From IMG/VR virus record IMGVR_UViG_3300033143_003883, positions 1 through 53,290 of that record: 53,290 bases of DNA. One strand, 5' to 3'. Position 1 is the first letter of the stretch. Each line of letters begins with the position of its first letter. The notes beneath the pieces were generated by a model. It did no database searches. It was not told where the DNA came from and saw nothing but the letters and a program-made list of their open reading frames with translations. This document shows, piece by piece, positions 25,280-33,804 of this stretch. Source of the DNA: a virus. The translations under genes were made by a program, and so were the position numbers.

Positions 25280-26797
25280 ATGACAACTAATAATTCAAAT
25301 CTATTAAATTTTCAGAAATTTTTAGATTCTAAAGAAATTAAACAAAAAATACAAGAATATAAAAATAAATACTATGAAGTATTATTTAATACTTTGCCAT
25401 CTCCATATAGTATTAATCATCCAAGCTCTAATTATGCTATTTATTTGTCTGAAATAGCAGAAGAATTGGCAAGACTAAGATGTTTAACTGATAGAATTCA
25501 ATTAGATAATTATTTTCAAACAGTTCAACCAATTCTTTTAAGACAAAATCTTGCAACTGTTTTAAATTATGATCAAAAAATACCTTTTGATTGGTCTCAT
25601 GAAAAATATAGAAATTTTTTATTAGCTGTTTTAGAAGTTTTATTAAATGGCTCAACTAAAGAAAATATTAGACGTGCCATACAAATTTTTACATCTTTAG
25701 ATGCTAAAATATCAGAATTTTTAGATTTCATACCATCATTTTTACAAACTAATCTTGGTAGTTATTTTAATAATTTAACATCTCCATTAAATGGTGATGG
25801 TAGAGTTGGTTTTAAAGAATTCACATTTAATGACTCATCTTATCAGAGATTTGTATATAGCGCAGTTGATATATTTGGATTTAGAATAGATTTAAATTTT
25901 GGCACTGGAGATGCAGAAGAATATTTTAGAAGTTGGGCAGATCATTTTCGAGATATTTATTGGCTGCTTGAAATAATTAAACCAGCTCATACATATTATT
26001 TGATTAGAAATATTTTTCAAGAAGATATTAAAATATTAAATAGATTAACTGATAAATTTTTAGTTGGAGTTCGTTGGCATGATGAATTTAGTCAAGGAAT
26101 ATTTAAATTTAATGATCCAGAATCACTTTTTAATAGCACGTTAAAATTATTAAATAAAGCTATATTGTTTGATAAATTAGTAAATGTTAATATACAAATT
26201 AACAACAGTGAAGCTTATAGTAATTCTAATGATCCAAATTCTGGAACTGAAATATTTGCAAATAGCTTTCAATATAATTCTGTTTTAAATAAAGCAATAT
26301 TAAATTATCCTTTAATAAGCAATGAAATAGCAGAAAATGGAGCTGGAACTTGGAATTTAGGTATTTTAACAGATGGGACAGCTAATTGGAAAATAAATTC
26401 ATTGACCGGACTTTGGTTAATAGATAAGGCAAATATAGCAAAATATCACATAACTTCTAATACAAATAATACAATAACTACAACAGGTGGTCCAAATTCT
26501 GGAAGTATTAATTATATAATTTCTCCTAAAGCATTAAATTTAGGTCTTTGGAGTGGTGGAACGATAACAGTTGATAATAATCCCTGGACAAATTATACAA
26601 ATGCATTAAAAGGAGCTATGTTAACTGATATAACTAATACAAATAATTATAGTATAACATCAAACACAAATAATACAATTACTGTAAGTGGTGGACCTGC
26701 AACTGGCCAATCATTTTTTTATATAACTAGAGGATTTATTTTTAATCAAAAAGAAAATACTTCATCTCAATTATGTAAATATTTGATTTTAAAGTAA
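25280..26797 (+). CDS. Tail/baseplate protein with C-terminal beta repeats (gpI-like position)
   Basis: A 505-residue protein. The N-terminal 290 residues are helical (YLSEIAEELARLRCLTDRIQ, FLLAVLEVLLNGSTKENIRR), as in tail proteins that connect the J-like wedge to fibres. Residues about 350-500 hold two repeats of about 60 residues ending ITSNTNNTIT(T/V)xGGP, the second with the DNA almost duplicated (near 26452 and 26655). These are probably beta-structured fibre-attachment modules. Its position after the J-like gene and before fibre genes fits a P2 gpI-like role. The start has only a weak ribosome site. Confidence 0.55.
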   Translation: MTTNNSNLLNFQKFLDSKEIKQKIQEYKNKYYEVLFNTLPSPYSINHPSSNYAIYLSEIAEELARLRCLTDRIQLDNYFQTVQPILLRQNLATVLNYDQKIPFDWSHEKYRNFLLAVLEVLLNGSTKENIRRAIQIFTSLDAKISEFLDFIPSFLQTNLGSYFNNLTSPLNGDGRVGFKEFTFNDSSYQRFVYSAVDIFGFRIDLNFGTGDAEEYFRSWADHFRDIYWLLEIIKPAHTYYLIRNIFQEDIKILNRLTDKFLVGVRWHDEFSQGIFKFNDPESLFNSTLKLLNKAILFDKLVNVNIQINNSEAYSNSNDPNSGTEIFANSFQYNSVLNKAILNYPLISNEIAENGAGTWNLGILTDGTANWKINSLTGLWLIDKANIAKYHITSNTNNTITTTGGPNSGSINYIISPKALNLGLWSGGTITVDNNPWTNYTNALKGAMLTDITNTNNYSITSNTNNTITVSGGPATGQSFFYITRGFIFNQKENTSSQLCKYLILK

Positions 26798-26841
26798 TTA
26801 ATTTAAAAATTGAACAATGAATAATTAATTAATAAAATTTT

Positions 26842-26871
26842 ATAGATAAGACTAGATATATTCTTATCTAT
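26842..26871 (+). promoter_or_regulatory. Hairpin in the leader of the tail fibre gene
   Basis: Perfect 10-bp stem ATAGATAAGA / TCTTATCTAT with a 10-base loop, ending immediately before the AAGGAG ribosome site (26872-26877). It could terminate upstream transcripts weakly, protect a processed 5' end, or tune initiation of the gene at 26884. Confidence 0.5.
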
Positions 26872-26883
26872 AAGGAGAAAAAA

Positions 26884-27399
26884 ATGCTTATCGAAGATAG
26901 AATTAAACAACCATCTTTTCACTTTTTTGCTACAATAACTGATAATAAAACTGGAAAAAAAGAAATTAAAGATTTGGGTCATAATATTATAGTTGATCAA
27001 GTAAGTTTATTAATTGCTCAATTATTAAAAAATGAATCTCCTAATGGCATAACGCATATGGCTATTGGCTCTGGTGATGGTGCTTGGGATATAACTGCTC
27101 CTCCTGCTCCTATAGCTACAGCAACTACATTAGAAAATGAAATTAACAGAAAAGCAATTGCAACTTATGAATATATTGATAGTTCTGGAAATCCAACACC
27201 TACAAGAACAAATATTGTTGATTATACAGCTACTTGGGCAAGCGGTGAAGGAAATGGAACATGGTTAGAAGTAGGATTATTTGGTGGCACTGGTGCTTCT
27301 GCTCCTGATGGTGGAGATATGATCAATTGGCATACATTTCCTGCATTGATTAAAGCTGGAGATATTACTATAAGCTTAACTTGGAGAATAACAACTTAA
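26884..27399 (+). CDS. Tail fibre / fibre-associated protein
   Basis: A 171-residue protein with the pattern of short phage fibre proteins: ITDNKTGKKEIKDLGHNIIV at the start, GITHMAIGSGDGAWD in the middle (a common 'hmaiGtG' fibre strand), TWLEVGLFGGTGAS and a terminal ISLTWRITT strand. It probably forms a trimeric beta domain at the baseplate. The start has a TAAGGAG site directly after a hairpin. A TnpB gene follows 10 bases downstream. Confidence 0.65.
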   Translation: MLIEDRIKQPSFHFFATITDNKTGKKEIKDLGHNIIVDQVSLLIAQLLKNESPNGITHMAIGSGDGAWDITAPPAPIATATTLENEINRKAIATYEYIDSSGNPTPTRTNIVDYTATWASGEGNGTWLEVGLFGGTGASAPDGGDMINWHTFPALIKAGDITISLTWRITT

Positions 27400-27409
27400 A
27401 TTTTTAAAT

Positions 27410-28912
27410 ATGAAACAATTAATTAAAACATATAATATAAAATTATATAATAATTTACCATTTAAACAAACAATGGAATTGATTAAAAAAGAAGAAAATC
27501 AATTACTTAAATTTTGTTTTAATGATGAAACATTAAAATTATTTAATGATATGGGAATAAAACAATCAAGTAGAATTTTAGCCAATCATATTGTAAGAAA
27601 TACTTTTTTTCCTTCTAGAATATGGAGAGGAATATTAGATACAATTGGCGAAGTTCTTATTTCATTAAATAATAAAAATAATTTATATAAATTTTTAATA
27701 AATCTTAATGATAATCCAGAAAATTGGAATTACAAATTATGTAAAGATAATGGGAAACAATTTATTAAATTAAATTATATTATTATGTTAAAAGAACAAG
27801 CAATGAATTATTTAAAAAATAATAATTCACTTCCTGAATCTTATTTAAAAATGATTAAAATTCCACAATTTAAAAATGCAAAATTATCTTATGCGCCTGA
27901 TGATAATAATGCTATTCGATATGAAATAGCAGAAAATAAGTTAACTGGAGGAATTAAATTATATGATGGAAAAAAATGGAAGTGGTATAATTTAAATTTA
28001 AAATTACCTGTAAAATTAATTAATAAAAAATTTAGAAAACCTAATTTAAGACAAACAAATAATTCTTTTTATTTAGATATTAAATTTGAAGAAATTATAC
28101 AAGAATATAAAGAAACTAACAATATAATTTCTATAGATTGGGGCATCAGAAAGCTATTAACTATTGGAATCTTTGATAGAAATTTAAATCTTTTAACAGT
28201 TCCTAAATTTGTTAAATTTCAAGACATTCATAATAAACTTTATAGAATAAGACTTGACATAGATCACATAAAATCTAAAATAGATAGATTAAAAAATAAG
28301 AAAATAATAAATCATAAAAAAATATATTTTTTAAAAGTTTTAAATAAACAAAGATGGAACAAATTTAATAATCTGCAAAAAGAATTGTCTCATCTTGCCT
28401 CTAATATTATAATAAATTTGTCTAAGATATATGGAGTTTCAGATATTTATATAGAAGATTTATCTAATTTAAAATCACAAACTTATAATAAAAAATGTAA
28501 CTGGAAAATTAATTCAACTGTTAGATCTCAAATTTTTGATAAATTAAAATATAAATGTAAGGAATTTGGTTTTAAATTACATAAAATTAAACCCTATTTT
28601 ACCTCTCAAACATGTCCTAAATCTGGAGCTAAAGGATTAAGATATAAGGATTCAACATGTAAAAAACAAATTAAAGGAGGAGGATTTTTTAAATCTTCTC
28701 ATTATAAAGGAGATAGCGATTTTATTGCTATCCAGAATATAGCAAGAAGAAGTTTAGATTCTTTTAATTTGAATTCTTCAAAACCAACCAAGTATATCTT
28801 GAACGGTATTCCTACTAAACTATTAGAGCAGGGAAGAATTCATTTCAATAGAATTCAGAAACATCTTTTTTCATGGAACTTTCAAGTGAAAGTTAATCCA
28901 TTAAAGTGTTAA
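27410..28912 (+). CDS. tnpB: TnpB-like RNA-guided nuclease
   Basis: A 500-residue TnpB homologue with the split RuvC: IISIDWGIRKLLTIGIFD (D243), VSDIYIEDLSNLK (E349) and GDSDFIAIQNIARR (D437), so all three catalytic acids are present. The zinc-finger region between motifs II and III is altered: TSQTCPKSGAKG keeps one Cys but has Ser where the second is usual, with a lone STCKKQ later. It sits as a free-standing gene between two tail fibre genes, with no TnpA nearby. It has no clear ribosome site. TnpB elements use an RNA from their 3' end as a guide; a 3' hairpin lies at 28877-28894. Confidence 0.85.
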   Translation: MKQLIKTYNIKLYNNLPFKQTMELIKKEENQLLKFCFNDETLKLFNDMGIKQSSRILANHIVRNTFFPSRIWRGILDTIGEVLISLNNKNNLYKFLINLNDNPENWNYKLCKDNGKQFIKLNYIIMLKEQAMNYLKNNNSLPESYLKMIKIPQFKNAKLSYAPDDNNAIRYEIAENKLTGGIKLYDGKKWKWYNLNLKLPVKLINKKFRKPNLRQTNNSFYLDIKFEEIIQEYKETNNIISIDWGIRKLLTIGIFDRNLNLLTVPKFVKFQDIHNKLYRIRLDIDHIKSKIDRLKNKKIINHKKIYFLKVLNKQRWNKFNNLQKELSHLASNIIINLSKIYGVSDIYIEDLSNLKSQTYNKKCNWKINSTVRSQIFDKLKYKCKEFGFKLHKIKPYFTSQTCPKSGAKGLRYKDSTCKKQIKGGGFFKSSHYKGDSDFIAIQNIARRSLDSFNLNSSKPTKYILNGIPTKLLEQGRIHFNRIQKHLFSWNFQVKVNPLKC

Positions 28913-28926
28913 CTGAATTTTTAAAC
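28780..28926 (+). ncRNA. Candidate TnpB omega RNA at the gene's 3' end
   Basis: TnpB guide RNAs normally overlap the 3' end of the gene and extend into flanking DNA. Here the last 130 coding bases are less AT-rich than the surroundings, and the final segment forms a hairpin AACTTTC-AAGT-GAAAGTT (28877-28894). The 5' limit is a guess and no RNA evidence exists. Confidence 0.3.
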
Positions 28927-28970
28927 TAATGGTAATTACTACCTAAAAAATTTTAAAGGAATAAATTATG

Positions 28971-29237
28971 ATGTTATCAGATAAAATTATTAAAATAGCT
29001 GGAAAGATATCTGCAATTATTAATAAAGGTGACGAAGTTAAAATTGATATGAATATTGTTAAAAAACATGATAATTCTCCAGCATATCTAAAATTATTAA
29101 ATAAGGTAATCAAAAAATCCAAGGGAAAACCTGTTGTTATAAATATAGATAATAAATTTGCCGAAATAGCAGCTGATAAATATGATGCTTTATTGGGAAC
29201 TGTTAGAGTACCAATTAAGGCTTTGAATAAAATATAA
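28971..29237 (+). CDS. Leader-cassette gene 9
   Basis: The leader MLSDKIIKIAGKI starts at ATG 28971; an ATG directly before it at 28968 is equally placed for the AAAGGA site. The 75-residue body (INKGDEVKIDMNIVKKHDN, LNKVIKKSKGKPVVINIDN, GTVRVPIKALNKI) is a clear relative of the first domain of cassette gene 3 at 20121, with GD-VKID, LN-IK-S-GkP and VP strands aligned. It lies between TnpB and the second fibre gene and is the last member of the family in the window. Confidence 0.75.
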   Translation: MLSDKIIKIAGKISAIINKGDEVKIDMNIVKKHDNSPAYLKLLNKVIKKSKGKPVVINIDNKFAEIAADKYDALLGTVRVPIKALNKI

Positions 29238-29276
29238 AAAATTATATATAAAAAATTTTAATAGGGAGAATACATA

Positions 29277-30557
29277 ATGGGTGATTTTAGTAGAGATACT
29301 TTTGATCCAACTAAAAATTATAATAAAGTTCTTGCGCAGCAAAATCATGCTTTATTAGATGCTGAATATAATGAATTGCAAGATATAATTAAGCATAGAA
29401 ATAAAAATATTACAAAATCTATATTCGGAACTGGCGCAATCGGTGATGGATATCTTGTTAAATCAACTGGAGTTAATAATACTATAAGAATTAAATCTGG
29501 TATGTTTATTAATCAAGGTGACTATGTACATTTATTAGAAGATTATACTTTATCTGGTTTAACCACTCCAGCAATAGGCGGAGTTAGAATAGATGTTGTT
29601 TATGCAGATTATTATAATGAAGAAATTGATAGTTCAGCAGATACTAATTTAAAAGATCCAGTATTAAATGTTGAAACTTGTATAAGATATAAAACTAAAA
29701 TAGAAATAAAAATTCAAGAAGGCACAGTAGTAGGCGTTACTCCAGCATTGCCAGCAGTTTTAACTGGGCATAATGTATTTATAATTGCTTATCTTGCTAG
29801 ATTAGACGCAGATCCAACAATTACCGATATAATGATACAAGATATGAGAAATGCTCAAGCTGCATGTTTTGTTGAATATGGATTAGAAGTTACTAAGGAT
29901 ACAGGATTTGTATATGATTGGACAGCTGGTGCTGCATATGTGGGCGGTTCTCGATATATAATAACTTCTGGTTCGGGAAATGTTCCGTCATCTAATACAT
30001 CTTATGTTTATATTGATCAAGTAGGTGTCGTACAAGATGCTTTAGCTTTACCTCCAGAATTTCATGTTCCCTTGGCCAAAATAGTTGCTGATGCTACTGA
30101 GATTATTTCAATTGAAGATTTAAGAACTTTTATGCCTGCTATGATGGCTCCTCCAATTGGTTCTTTAGTGCCAGTTATAGCAACTGCATTGCAAGAAATT
30201 AAACCAGTTGCATCAGGAGTAAATAAATTTGATGTAGTTTATGTAAGTGGAGATAATGTATTTGATCAAGCAAATGCTACAATCATATCAACCGCCCTTG
30301 CTAAAGCAATTTTAGTAACAGATCGTGATGTTCATGGCAATGCAACTTTATTATTTAAAGGAACTGTTTTTAATGCTGCCTGGGCTGGTTCATGGAATGC
30401 TAACGATACTTTATATCTAGACACGGCAAATGGTGATATTACTGATGATATTAGTGCTTTTGTAAATAATAATGTTGTACAAAGAATAGGAACTGTGTTA
30501 GATGGCACAGTTGGTGTGATAATTTTCAACCCAAGTGAAGAATTAATCGTTTTATAG
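29277..30557 (+). CDS. Tail fibre / baseplate protein (DUF4815/DUF6519-like)
   Basis: A 426-residue protein beginning GDFSRDTFDPTKNYNKVLAQ then LLDAEYNEL, the N-terminal signature of phage and contractile-injection-system proteins of the DUF4815/DUF6519 type that bind the baseplate. The rest is beta-rich with domain-like repeats (AYVGGSRYIITSGSGNVPSS, VSGDNVFDQANATI, FKGTVFNAAWAGSWNANDTL), probably the exposed fibre. AGGGAG precedes the ATG. It closes the tail module; the next gene has its own promoter. Confidence 0.75.
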   Translation: MGDFSRDTFDPTKNYNKVLAQQNHALLDAEYNELQDIIKHRNKNITKSIFGTGAIGDGYLVKSTGVNNTIRIKSGMFINQGDYVHLLEDYTLSGLTTPAIGGVRIDVVYADYYNEEIDSSADTNLKDPVLNVETCIRYKTKIEIKIQEGTVVGVTPALPAVLTGHNVFIIAYLARLDADPTITDIMIQDMRNAQAACFVEYGLEVTKDTGFVYDWTAGAAYVGGSRYIITSGSGNVPSSNTSYVYIDQVGVVQDALALPPEFHVPLAKIVADATEIISIEDLRTFMPAMMAPPIGSLVPVIATALQEIKPVASGVNKFDVVYVSGDNVFDQANATIISTALAKAILVTDRDVHGNATLLFKGTVFNAAWAGSWNANDTLYLDTANGDITDDISAFVNNNVVQRIGTVLDGTVGVIIFNPSEELIVL

Positions 30558-30638
30558 TATCTAACTTATTGAAAAATAAGATATTTTATATATTCTTTCC
30601 TCTATATATGCTATTTCTGCATATTTTTTCAAATTCTA

Positions 30639-30667
30639 TTAACATTTTACTATTTTTATCGTATAAT
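30639..30667 (+). promoter_or_regulatory. Promoter (TTAACA-17-TATAAT)
   Basis: TTAACA at 30639-30644 and TATAAT at 30662-30667, spacer 17, with ATCG just before the -10. It is nearly the same as the promoter at 39005. It drives the gene at 30690 and probably starts the replication region. Confidence 0.85.
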
Positions 30668-30689
30668 ATAATAGAAGAAAGGAAAAATT

Positions 30690-31064
30690 ATGCTAAATAT
30701 CTATCTAACTTATTGTAAAATAAGAAATTACATTAAATACCTTATAAATCAAATATATACATTCTTATATTGTTATATCTTTATATTTGTCTTTTATCCG
30801 TGGTTTCGTGCTTATTTTATTTCTATATGGAACAAATATTTAGATCATCCTGTATATAAATATAGACAAAAAGAACTTGGAAGACAATTAGCAAAAGAGT
30901 GGTTTTATAATGATCCTGCCGATTTATATAATGATTATAAATCTAGAGTGTGGAAAGATAAAAAATTATTAATCAAAATACTTACAATTCCATATTCTAT
31001 TCAACCAACCGAAAATTTAGATGATAATAATATTATAACAGCAAAAAATTTGTGGCGAAATTAA
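30690..31064 (+). CDS. Small single-pass membrane protein (124 aa)
   Basis: Residues about 20-45 form a strongly hydrophobic aromatic segment (TFLYCYIFIFVFYPWFRAYF), followed by a charged cytosolic-type region (HPVYKYRQKELGRQLAKEWF). I do not recognise a family. It is the first gene behind a strong promoter, so it may be expressed early, as are many small membrane-active phage proteins that affect the host. AAAGGA precedes the start. Confidence 0.55.
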   Translation: MLNIYLTYCKIRNYIKYLINQIYTFLYCYIFIFVFYPWFRAYFISIWNKYLDHPVYKYRQKELGRQLAKEWFYNDPADLYNDYKSRVWKDKKLLIKILTIPYSIQPTENLDDNNIITAKNLWRN

Positions 31065-31071
31065 AAAATAA

Positions 31072-31100
31072 TTTTATATTTATAATTTTTTTGATATAAT
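31072..31100 (+). promoter_or_regulatory. Promoter directly in front of the helicase gene
   Basis: TATAAT at 31095-31100 preceded by TTGA; the -35 (TTTTAT, 31072-31077) is weak. Only nine bases separate the -10 from the ATG at 31110 and there is no ribosome site, so the message would be nearly leaderless. Confidence 0.6.
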
Positions 31101-31109
31101 ATATACGTA

Positions 31110-33374
31110 ATGATACATAAAATTATTGTAGATCATATATATTCACGAATTGAAGGTGAACTTGACGCAAGTTTATCTCGAAAATTATATAAACTATGTG
31201 CCTTTCATCCTAAAGGATATCAATTTATGCCTTCATATAGACAGATGATATATGAACATGATAAAGAAGGTAACATTATTAGAGAATATAGAGCCTGGGA
31301 CGGATATATATCATTTTTTAGAAAAGATTCACAAGTTTTTCACACCGGATTTTTAAAACATGCCTTAACATTATTCAAAGACGAAAAAATCAAATATAAG
31401 GTTATAGACAATAGAAAATTCCCCTCTGTAAGCTCCAAAATTAGCCTTAGATTGAACGATAATGAAAAAGGGCACATACAACTACGTGATTATCAAATAA
31501 AGGCTTTAAAACGAGCTTTAAAGCAACATAGGGGTATTATAAAAGCAGCGACTGGATGTTTAGCAGGAGATACTGAAATACGATATAATAGAAATAAAGT
31601 AGGAAGAGCAGTAACTATAAAAAGATTTTATGAAGCATTTAATCAAATAAAACGAGGATATGATTTAAGTAAACCAACTTATGTACGTTCATATAATGGA
31701 AAAACTGTTAATTTATATGAAATGCAGAATGTAATTTATAGCGGAATACAAGATGTTTATCAACTTATATTAGAAGATAATCATTCTATTAAAACAACAA
31801 AAAATCATCAATTTTTAACAAATCAAGGCTGGAAAGAATTACAAGATTTAACACAAGATGATTATATATTATGTGATACACTAAAACCACAAAAAAAAGT
31901 TAATAAATATAAAAAAAGAAAAAAGAAACAAGTATGGAATTTATGGTATCATCCTTATGCGATTAAAATAAAAATGAGCCATAAAAAATCAAAACCATAT
32001 ACAAAACGAATAGAATTACATAGAGCCATATATGAAGCGCATATTAATAATATAACACTTGATCAATATAAATATATATTAAGAACTGATGAACAAAAAA
32101 GTAAAACATTAAAATTTATTAATCCTAAATTATATGATATACATCATAAAGATGGCAACCATAATAATAATTTGATTCAAAATTTAATTGCTTTAGATAA
32201 AATTAAACATCAAAGAATTCATTCAAAAACAAATAAATTTAATTTTCATCAAGGTGTAATTAAAAAAGTAAAAATTAGATCAATTCAATATATTGGAAAA
32301 GAAGACACTTATGATATTCAATGTAAATATTTTCCTAATTTTATAGCTAATAATATGATAGTTCATAATTCTGGAAAAACGGAGATAGCTGCAAGTATTA
32401 TAAAAAATCTTGATCAACCAACATTATACTTTGTTCATCAACAAACTTTAGCCTTACAAACAAAAGAAAGATTTGAAGAAAGATTAGGATGTAAAATTGG
32501 ATTAATAGGTATTGGCAAATTTCAGCCAGAAAAAATAAGCATAGCAATGATTGAAACATTTTGGGCGCAAAAACATACTGCTAGAATAAAAAAATTAATG
32601 AAAGAAGCTAAAATATTAATGGTCGACGAATGTCATCATCTCAGAGCACAAACTTGGAGTAAATTAGCTAATAAAATAAAAGCACCTTATAGATATGGAT
32701 TAAGTGCAACACCAAATATAAAAGGAGAGGGTAAAAAATTAATTGCTGTTACTGGAGATTTATTAATAGATATTAGTAGTAATAAATTAATTAAAAAAGG
32801 CTATTTAGCAAAACCATTGATTAAAATATATAAATTTAAATGTGATGAAATTGATGGGGATTATCAAACAGTGCGTCAAGAAGGAATAGTTTATAATTAT
32901 ACAAGAAATGAAGGATTAATAAATGCTCTTGATAGATATATTAAGAAAAAAAAGAGTATATTAATATTAATTACCGAAATAGAACATGGACAAATCTTAT
33001 CCGATATGATTATAGAAAAATATGAAGATATTAAAATTGAATACTTGTATGGTAAAGATTCTGCTAATAAAAGAAAAAAAATTATAGAAAAATTTAAAAA
33101 AAAGGAAATAGATATATTAATAGGCTCAGTAATTTTTGATGAAGGAGTGGATATACCATCATTAGAAATTTTAGAATTAGCAAATGGATATAAATCTCGA
33201 AGAATGAATACACAAAGAGTTGGGAGAAGTTTAAGACGCACAAAAGATAAAGACAAAGTTATCATAATTGATGTTTATGACGATCATAATAAATATTTAT
33301 TAAAACATTCTAAAGAAAGAATTAAAAATTATAAGAAAAATAAATTTAAAATAAAAATGATTAAAAGGAAATAA
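31110..33374 (+). CDS. UvsW-like SF2 DNA helicase interrupted by an intein in its P-loop
   Basis: The 754-residue precursor yields a helicase of about 483 residues after removal of residues 150-420. Host motifs: Q-motif region HIQLRDYQIKALKRAL (122-137), Walker A split as AATG (146-149) and SGKTE (421-425), DECH box MVDECHH (504-510), SATP (532-535) and motif VI QRVGRSLRR (702-710). The N-terminal 100 residues resemble the small UvsW domain. UvsW-type enzymes unwind and rewind branched DNA and R-loops, switching T4-like replication to recombination-dependent mode. The start is nearly leaderless behind the promoter at 31072. Confidence 0.85.
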   Translation: MIHKIIVDHIYSRIEGELDASLSRKLYKLCAFHPKGYQFMPSYRQMIYEHDKEGNIIREYRAWDGYISFFRKDSQVFHTGFLKHALTLFKDEKIKYKVIDNRKFPSVSSKISLRLNDNEKGHIQLRDYQIKALKRALKQHRGIIKAATGCLAGDTEIRYNRNKVGRAVTIKRFYEAFNQIKRGYDLSKPTYVRSYNGKTVNLYEMQNVIYSGIQDVYQLILEDNHSIKTTKNHQFLTNQGWKELQDLTQDDYILCDTLKPQKKVNKYKKRKKKQVWNLWYHPYAIKIKMSHKKSKPYTKRIELHRAIYEAHINNITLDQYKYILRTDEQKSKTLKFINPKLYDIHHKDGNHNNNLIQNLIALDKIKHQRIHSKTNKFNFHQGVIKKVKIRSIQYIGKEDTYDIQCKYFPNFIANNMIVHNSGKTEIAASIIKNLDQPTLYFVHQQTLALQTKERFEERLGCKIGLIGIGKFQPEKISIAMIETFWAQKHTARIKKLMKEAKILMVDECHHLRAQTWSKLANKIKAPYRYGLSATPNIKGEGKKLIAVTGDLLIDISSNKLIKKGYLAKPLIKIYKFKCDEIDGDYQTVRQEGIVYNYTRNEGLINALDRYIKKKKSILILITEIEHGQILSDMIIEKYEDIKIEYLYGKDSANKRKKIIEKFKKKEIDILIGSVIFDEGVDIPSLEILELANGYKSRRMNTQRVGRSLRRTKDKDKVIIIDVYDDHNKYLLKHSKERIKNYKKNKFKIKMIKRK
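31557..32369 (+). other. HNH-containing intein within the helicase Walker A motif
   Basis: 271 residues from C150 to N420. Block A CLAGDTEIRYN, block B TTKNHQFLT (T230-x-x-H233), block F EDTYDIQCKYFPNFIANNM, and the terminal VHN followed by Ser as first extein residue: all residues for self-splicing are present. Between them lies an HNH-type homing motif, YDIHHKDGNHNNN...NLIALDKIKHQRIH (342-371). It interrupts the ATP-binding loop between TG and SGKT, so the helicase can be active only after splicing. Confidence 0.9.
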
Positions 33375-33378
33375 TATT

Positions 33379-33801
33379 ATGTCAATATCATTATTAAAAG
33401 ATTTTATAAATGAAAAATATAATATTGAATCAGATCTATTATCACAAGAAGAATTAAATAATATTTTAAAACAAGAATGTAAATCATTAAAAAATCCTTT
33501 TGGTACAATAGAGGGAGAATATATAAAAGTTGTATCAAAAGTATCACAAGATGATGCTAATGGAATTAAAGCTTATGATAAATTAAAAAGAAAATTATTA
33601 GAAGATATACCAATAGAATTATTTGAAAGTTTTCATATATATACACCAGAAGAAATAGTTGATTCATTTATTAAACAATTTATTGAAAAAAAACAATATG
33701 GTAATTATGCTCAATGTCTTAATAAATATTGTTATGTCTTAATCTCCATTATTGGATCATGGCAAGTTTCAAAAACAAATGATATATTTAAAAAAGCATA
33801 A
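33379..33801 (+). CDS. Hypothetical protein (140 aa)
   Basis: I do not recognise this protein. It is 140 residues, helical, with LLKDFINEKYNIESDLLSQE at the start and a C-terminal helical segment (YAQCLNKYCYVLISIIGSWQ). No membrane helix is convincing. AAAAGGA precedes the ATG, 4 bases after the helicase stop, so it shares that transcript. It directly precedes the candidate replication initiator. Confidence 0.6.
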   Translation: MSISLLKDFINEKYNIESDLLSQEELNNILKQECKSLKNPFGTIEGEYIKVVSKVSQDDANGIKAYDKLKRKLLEDIPIELFESFHIYTPEEIVDSFIKQFIEKKQYGNYAQCLNKYCYVLISIIGSWQVSKTNDIFKKA

Positions 33802-33804
33802 ATT

